Shown in pieces: positions 58,139-64,000 of a stretch of DNA of 64,000 bases (its first letter is position 1; each line of letters begins with the position of its first letter). The stretch is from Elephas maximus indicus (taxonomy: Eukaryota; Chordata; Mammalia; Proboscidea; Elephantidae). The notes below the pieces were generated by a model. It did no database searches and was not told the DNA's origin. It worked only from the letters and a program-made list of their open reading frames with translations. The DNA is taken from NCBI RefSeq assembly GCF_024166365.1, contig NC_064827.1, positions 53,658,635-53,722,634 on the forward strand. The letters are read 5' to 3'. The position numbers were made by a program, and so were the translations under genes.

Positions 58139-58303
58139 GGTTTCTGCTGAGTGGTCTGAACTTAATCTTATTGATTCTCCCTAGAAGGAGACCTTTCTTT
58201 TCTCCCTGGCTGCTTTTAAAATTTTCTGTTTATCTTTGGTTTTGGCAAGTTTGATGATAATATGTCTTGGTGTTTTTCTTTTTGTATCAATCTTAAATGG
58301 GGT

Positions 58304-58948
58304 TCAATGAGCATCTTGGATAGATATCCTTTCGTCTTTCATGATGTCAGGGAAGTTTTCTGTCAGCAGATATTCAACTATTTTCTCTGTGTTTTCTGTC
58401 CTCCCTCCCTGTTCTGGGACTCCAATCACATGCAAGTTATCCTTCTTGATAGAGTCCCACATGATTCTTAGGGTTTCTTCATTTTTTTTAATTCTTTTAT
58501 CTGATTTTTTTTCAGCTATGTTGGTGTTAATTCCCTGGTCCTCCAGATGTCCCAGTCTGCATTCTAATTGCTCGAGTCTGCTCCTCTGACTTCCTATTGC
58601 GTTGTCTAATTCTGTAATTTTATTGTTAATCTTTTCGATTTCTACATGCTGTCTCTCCATGGATTCTTGCAACTTATTAATTTTTCCACTATGTTCTTGA
58701 ATAGTCTTTTTGAGTTTTTCAACTGTTTTATCAGTGTGTTCCTTGGCTTTTTCTGCAGTTTGCCTTATTTTGTTTCTGATGTCTTGAAGCATTCTGTAAG
58801 TTAGTTTTTTATATTCTGTATCTGATAATTCCAGGATTGTATCTTCATTTGGGAAAGATTTTGATTCTTTTGTTTGGGGGGTTGTAGAAGCTGTCATGGT
58901 CTGCTTCTTTATGTGGTTTGATATCGACTGCTGTCTCTGAGCCATCAC
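58304..58948 (-). pseudogene. Inner L1 ORF1, coiled-coil and RRM start
   Basis: 214 codons: a long heptad-rich region (KAKEHTDKTVEKLKKTIQ to KINNKITELDNAIGSQRSRL) that trimerises the L1 RNA-binding protein, then the RRM entry NLHVIGVPEQGGRTEN. It stops at about 58,304 where RRM and C-terminal domain should continue. Confidence 0.88.
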
Positions 58949-59148
58949 TGACTGGGACGCTGGCTCCAGGCTCCGAAAAATAGTCGCTGCTTCCCTGTAT
59001 TTGTTCGTTCTCCGTCTCTAAATCTTTGTTTGTTGTTCAGGGTTCGTAGATTGTTATGTATGTGGTCGATTCACTTGTTTTTCCGAGTCTTTGTTGCAAG
59101 AGGGATCCGAGGTAGCATCTACCTAGTTCGCCATCTTGGCCCTGCCTC

Positions 59149-62086
59149 CCACACTTGATGTTTTTTGATTGTTGTTTGCTTCATATATGTTTTTCCATCC
59201 TTTGAGTTTTAGTTTGTTTGCATCTCTAAGTTTAAGGTGTGTCTCTTGTAGGCAGCTTATAAACGGATCATGTTTTTTTTTTTATCCATTCTGTCACTCT
59301 ATCTCTTTACTGGTGCATTTAGTCCACTTACATTCAGGGCGATTAAGGATAGGTATGAGTTCTGTGCAGTCATTTTGATGTCTTTTTTTGTGTGTTGTTG
59401 ACTGTTTCTTTTCCCCACTTGATTTTTTTTGCTGAGTAGTTTATATATTGTCTTTGCTTCTTATTCGTTGTTATTGATTTTATTTCTGTTGAGTCAGTTT
59501 TTTTCCTGTATTTTATTTTGATGAGTAGGATTGTTAGTCTCTTTTGTGGTTACCTTAATATTTACTCCTATTTTTCTAAGTTTAAACCTAACTTTTATTT
59601 CTTTATATTGCCTTGTCTTCCTCTCTGTATGAAAGATCTCTGACTATATTTCTTAGCTCCTCTTTATTGTTTTAGTGTTGTCCTCTTTTACATAATTATA
59701 TCGCTGTTTCCCAGTTTTGCGCATTTTTTTTGTCTTGATTTATTTTTGTGATTTCTCTATCTGGGTTGAGACCTGATTGTTCTGTCCTGTGTTCTAGTCT
59801 TGATATTAATGGTTTTCTAACCAGAGAACTCTTTAGTATTTCTTGTAGTTTTGGTTTGTTTTTTACGAATTCTGTAAACTCATGTTTGTCTGGAATTGTC
59901 CTAATTTCGCCTTCATATTTGAGAGACAGTTTTGCTGGATATGTGATTCCTGGTTGGCAATTTTTTTCCCTCAGTGCTGTGTATAAGTCTTCCCATTGCT
60001 TTCTTCCTGCATGGTTTCTGCCAAGTAGTCTGAGCTTGTTCTTATTGGCTCTCCTTTGTAGGTGACTTTTTGTTTACCCCTAGCTGCTCTTAAAATTCTC
60101 TCTTCATCTTTGGTTTTGGCAAGTTTGATTATAATACGTCTTAGTGACTTTGTTTTGTGATCTACCTTACGTAGAGCTCGATGAGCATCTTTGATAGATA
60201 TCTTCTTATCTTTCATGATATTGGAAGTTTTCTGCAAACAAATCTTCAACAATTCTCTGTATTTTCTGTTATCCCTCCCTTTTCTGGTACTCCAGTCACT
60301 TGCCAGTTATTTCTCTTGATAGGGTCCCACAGGATTCTTAGGGTTTCTTCAGTTTTTTAAATTCTTTTATCTGATTTTTCTTTGAATGTATTCTTGCCCA
60401 GTGTATTATCTTAAGTCTCACTAATTCTGCCTTCCACTTCCTTAATTCTACTCCTCTGACTTCCTGTTGCCTAATTCTGTAATTTTATTGTTAATCTTCT
60501 AAATTTCTGATTGGTATCTCTGTAAGGATTCTTGCAGGTTATTAAATTTTTCATTATGTTCTTGAATAACCGTTTTAATTTCTTCAGCTGCTTTATCTGT
60601 GTGTTCCTTGGTTTGTTCTTTGCTTTGCTTGATCTCGTTCCTGATGTCTTGAAGTTTTGTATATTAATCCTTTGTATTCTGTTTCTGGTAATTCCAGGAA
60701 TGCACCTTCATCCAGAAGGTCCCTTGATTCTTGGTTTTGAGAGCTTGTTGAAATGATCATGGTCTGCCTCTTTATGTGATTTGATATTGACTGTTGTCTC
60801 CTAGCCATCTATAAGTTATTGTATTAGTTTATTTTATGTTTGCTTACTGTATCCTAGCTTACTTTATTTTGTTTTGATATAAACCTAAATAGGCTGCGTG
60901 AGTATGCTAGCTTGATTATTTTCGCCTTTGTAGCTCTAACATCCTCTCACCAGATGGCTAGAACTGTTACTAGGTATATGAGCCTAAGAGTCCATTCACT
61001 TTTCTTGTATGGATTCCACTCAGTTGTCCAGAGAGTTGGTCACCAAGTATGTGGTACAGGCTCTGTCTTACAGTCTTAGAGGGGTGGGGTGATTGGTGTA
61101 GGCATAGGTATCTGGTTGCAGCAGGGGTCACGCTCTGAACAAGGCAGGGGGCTCACAGCTGTTCCCCGAGCGTCTCTGAGGAAAGCGCGTTCCTGTTCCC
61201 TAGAGCACCCAGGTGGATGGGTTCTGCAGCTGGACCATGGGTACCCAATGCTTTTGGTTGGAAGGACTGGGAAGTACCACTTATGCTTGGACCCGTGTTG
61301 CAGGTGGCTGGGTGACCTGAGTGGAGCCACCAGTCCTTAGGCCCCTGATGTGGGTAGGTGAGGACCCTGTTTAATAGGCATAGCAATATCAAACATCAAA
61401 CATTCATCTCTCCTCAGCACAGCAGAAACAGTTGCTGTCTGCCAACAAGGGCCTATTCTCCTGAAGTAGGCCCAAACAGGTCCATGCAGTGGGGAATGGT
61501 ATTCAAAGTCTATGTACCATTTATGCCTGGACAGGAGCCACTTTTGTCCTGAGCTCCCCACCTTAGTGGAGCTGGCAGATTATCCTTTCCCCCAATTGTG
61601 AATTTATTCTTTCTCCAAGGCCGGGAGAATGGCTCAGAACGCTCAGCAGGCCCTGTCTCAGGCCCAGGGAGATCGACAGCCTCTGAAGCTGGCTTGGGGA
61701 CCGGGGCCGTGGTAAAATAGATGCAAGTATTTATCTTTTGCTTAGAGTGCCATGGTTTTCTGGTTCCAGAGGTATGAGTAGGGTGTGTGGGTGGCTGTCT
61801 CTCCCTGAGGAAACCACGGCTGGAATGTTACTGCCAATCCTGCCATGGTCGCTCCAGGAAATGATGCCAAAGGGTTCCCAGCGATTCAGGTCCGGCAACT
61901 CCTTGCCGCTTCTTAACTGTCTCCCTCCCTCTTGTCACTCAGGCCGTTTTCTAGCTTTACGTTTGATGTTCAGGGCGCCTAGCTCATTGTAAATATAATC
62001 ATTTTACTTGTTTTTTTTGGGGGGGGGTCTTTGATGTAAGAGGGATCACCAGAAGAATCTAAGTACTCCGCCATCTTGGCCTTGCC
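59149..62086 (-). mobile_element. Outer L1, 5' part (ORF2 start, ORF1 remnant, 5' UTR)
   Basis: Sequence continues exactly where the outer L1 stopped. The ORF2 N-terminus lies near 59,160-59,350, ORF1 remnants at 59,971-60,252 and 60,593-60,808, and a 5' UTR of about 1.2 kb is GC-richer from 61,080 on. The 5' terminus is GCCATCTTGGCCTTGCC on plus. ORFs at 61,076-61,561 on both strands are 5' UTR artefacts. Confidence 0.9.
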
Positions 62087-62098
62087 TCAAGGCCAATG

Positions 62099-63082
62099 GT
62101 TTAAAAAAAAAAATGTTGACTAGGTTGGGACAAGATCCTGCTGTATGTTATCAGGCATCCAGCACTCTTTAGGAATTGTCACTGTGCCTGCTACTAATTT
62201 ACTTAATTGTTCTTGTCCTTGTTTAGTCTGCATCTCCACCTATATCTTGGCCAAAATTGGATTATGAAGACCATACCAAATTATTTTGCATGTACTACGG
62301 TCTTTTGTTCACATATGTTGGTACATGAACTACCAGCCTAGTAATCCAGTCAGAAAAAGAAATGAAACCAGGATTTTGCTGTGTATTGGGGATTCTTGAA
62401 TGCATTGGGATATACAAATAGAAAGAATGAGTAACAGATTTTGCTTTAATAACCTCACAATGTGGTGGGTGAGACAATAATACCCAGTAAATGACAATGT
62501 AAGCTATGTAATAGAAGTATGAACAAGCTAGTGTGTGCCATGACTTGTTTTTAATGAATCGACGCTGAAGTTTGGGGATTACTCTTTTTTTGCCTAAGTG
62601 GCCACAAGTCATGTCTGTTAATTCCTTTTAGAATCTTGTCCAGGATTGCTATCAAGCCACTTGTCTTTAGTTTTTAATTATTCGATCTCTTTTCCTTTTA
62701 AAAATTGAAAAGTGGGGGAAGAAGAGTTAGCTGCAAGTGTGGAAAAATTGCAGAAAGCTGGTTACCAGGGATGGAAAATACATTTCACACATACTTGGAA
62801 GCATAAAGCTAGAAATGACCTTATACACCAAGTTCAGTGCAGGAGGAGTTGCGGGCTTATTGTATATGATTATACATCTACTTAGCAGAAATCCCTGGAT
62901 TAGAAGCCACTAGTCTTGACTCAATGTAGCATTCTTTTTGACCATGCCACACTTCTCCCACTACTTACCTAGGATTGGTTTTCTTTACCATTAGTTAAAT
63001 GAAAGATGATATACTTGTGAATTTATCACCTTGACACAAGATGTATGTATACATTTATATCTTTTAAAATACTTTTTTTTAG
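62099..63082 (+). other. SMC2: Remaining SMC2 intron 3 sequence
   Basis: Ordinary AT-rich intron. An A11 run follows the right target-site copy. No exon-like ORF with splice sites before 63,083. Confidence 0.6.
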
Positions 63083-63205
63083 GTGGTTATTGGTGGCAGA
63101 AATAAATATTTAATCAATGGAGTAAATGCAAACAACACCAGAGTACAAGATCTCTTCTGTTCTGTTGGCCTTAATGTTAACAACCCTCACTTCCTCATTA
63201 TGCAG
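63083..63205 (+). CDS. SMC2: SMC2 exon 4: residues 107-147
   Basis: 123 nt encode 41 residues in phase 0: [20 protein letters not shown], then [20 protein letters not shown] and Q. The terminal Gln (147) is the SMC Q-loop residue, which contacts Mg-ATP and couples the head to the coiled coil; the next exon should begin with GRITKV-like sequence. The acceptor is TTTTTTTTAG and the donor CAG|GTATTT. Exons 2-4 total 147 of roughly 1,200 residues; the coiled coils, hinge and C-terminal head lie beyond the window. Confidence 0.97.
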
Positions 63206-64000
63206 GTATTTTACCTCTGTTTTATAACGGTTTTGGCATCTTTTATTTTTAAGTCATTGCAGTTGGAGAGGTTATTTCTTTTTTGGACTTTCCCAGTATG
63301 CTGATGCCTAAGCCCGTATTAATAAATGTGGTTTATTTATTTGTACTGATGGAATTTTGAGAAATGTCTACAGCTAACTTTCCTTGACTTTTATTTTCTT
63401 ATTATAAGAACCATAAATGATCCTATTAAAAAAATTTTTTGTAATATTCTCATTCTTTTAAAGTATTGTAAGCATCTTATATATTTCAAGTATGTATTCT
63501 TTAGAGACTTAAACATCTTACATTTATCTCACTTGACCAATCCAGCCACCCTTTGAAAAAGTCACCACCCAGTCAGTGGCAGGATGATGGAGAAAACAAA
63601 AATATTTTCACTGTATCACAGCTGTAAGGCTAAAATTGTATCTCACATGAATCTAAATTCTAAGTAATATGATTCTTTGAGAGCTCGATGTGCTTTTTTT
63701 AGGGGGGCGTGGATAATGAATGAGTTCAGTGCTTTTCTGGCATTGAAGTTAAACATTTTTCTTTTATTTGAGGCCTAGAGATATGTCATGTATTTCTTGG
63801 AGGACTATTATTCCAAAAAGTCAAATGTTCAGTAATTACACTTAAATTTATCTGTATGCGTATTTGTAGTTATTTGTATATCTGTTTTATTCTTGGATGC
63901 TTCTATGTCATTAATATTAACTGTCTTAAAAATCTGGTCTGAGTTAACTTCGTATTGTTTAATAAATTTATATTGTATTTAATAACTTTGTATCATTTGA
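63206..64000 (+). other. SMC2: SMC2 intron 4, partial
   Basis: AT-rich intron running off the window. No repeat or exon recognised. Confidence 0.7.

Larger units (their letters stand above)
52655..59148 (-). mobile_element. Inner L1, youngest and best preserved, 6.5 kb
   Basis: T run at 52,655, 3' UTR to about 53,650, ORF2 at about 53,667-57,510, ORF1 at about 57,900-58,948, and a 5' UTR of only about 200 bp ending at GCCATCTTGGCCCTGCCTCC. Read on minus this is a 5' terminus GGCAGGGCCAAGATGGCG with a YY1-like core. ORF2 and ORF1 are the most open of the three L1s, but each is interrupted, so the element is dead. It lies antisense to SMC2, as does its host L1. Confidence 0.94.
52646..59157. 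repeat. 9-bp target-site duplication of the inner L1
   Basis: CCACACTTG occurs at 52,646-52,654 and again at 59,149-59,157. The right copy leads into outer-L1 ORF2 sequence. Confidence 0.88.
48115..62098. repeat. 12-bp target-site duplication of the outer L1
   Basis: TCAAGGCCAATG occurs at 48,115-48,126 and 62,087-62,098, flanking the L1 3' end (T-rich run) and 5' end (GCCATCTTGGCCTTGCC on plus). Confidence 0.92.
47149..63082 (+). other. SMC2: SMC2 intron 3, expanded by L1 insertions
   Basis: 15,934 bp between GTGAGT and the acceptor ACTTTTTTTTAG. Of this, 13,960 bp (48,127-62,086) are two nested L1 elements on minus. The non-L1 remainder is about 2 kb (47,149-48,114 and 62,099-63,082), with no recognised exon. 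Confidence 0.93.

Noticed and set aside
61076-61561. Overlapping ORFs on both strands near 61.1-61.5 kb
   Set aside because: Lie in the 5' UTR of the outer L1; not genes.
1-64000. CRISPR array, operon or prokaryotic defence system
   Set aside because: No regular direct repeats with unique spacers; spliced exons and mammalian transposons throughout.

Overview
This is vertebrate nuclear DNA, and the repeats point to an afrotherian mammal; elephant is my best guess. About 25 copies or fragments of the tRNA-derived AfroSINE family are scattered on both strands. There are two 5'-truncated BovB-type RTE LINEs, several ERVL-MaLR-like LTRs, old MIR, L2 and HAL1/L1M relics, and three L1 insertions that keep their 5' ends. 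There are no bacterial-style operons, and almost all open frames longer than 60 codons lie in transposon remains.

Bases 1-44,480 are intergenic. They hold the SINEs, the two RTE copies (5,058-7,474 on minus; 18,915-20,468 on plus), LTR pieces (1-142, 3,491-4,162, 10,896-11,409), a processed PABPN1 pseudogene (about 17,076-18,270), an L1 of about 7 kb on minus with target-site duplications (25,170-32,214), and 5'-truncated L1 3' ends (13,800-14,512; 33,870-34,225). I found no functional protein-coding gene in this part.

Bases 44,480-64,000 are the 5' end of one real gene, SMC2, the condensin ATPase core subunit, on the plus strand. A CpG-rich promoter and a non-coding first exon (about 45,190-45,343) are followed by three coding exons (46,195-46,362; 46,999-47,148; 63,083-63,205). 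They encode residues 1-147, including the Walker A loop and the Q-loop glutamine, all in phase 0 with GT/AG borders. The rest of the gene lies beyond the window. Intron 3 is about 15.9 kb. Nearly 14 kb of it is one minus-strand L1 (48,127-62,086) carrying a second minus-strand L1 (52,655-59,148), each with identifiable target-site duplications.

The most unusual structures are small. A 193-bp sequence is copied about 1.5 kb away into the middle of an AfroSINE with no indels (34,317-34,509). An inverted duplicate of about 115 bp interrupts an old L1 relic (8,113-8,229 versus 8,455-8,568). There is a perfect 25-bp-arm palindrome (8,883-8,942), a 102-bp tandem duplication inside an LTR (3,904-4,107), and a tRNA-Gly-headed SINE with an RTE-like tail (39,890-40,217). 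I saw no wholly new gene system.
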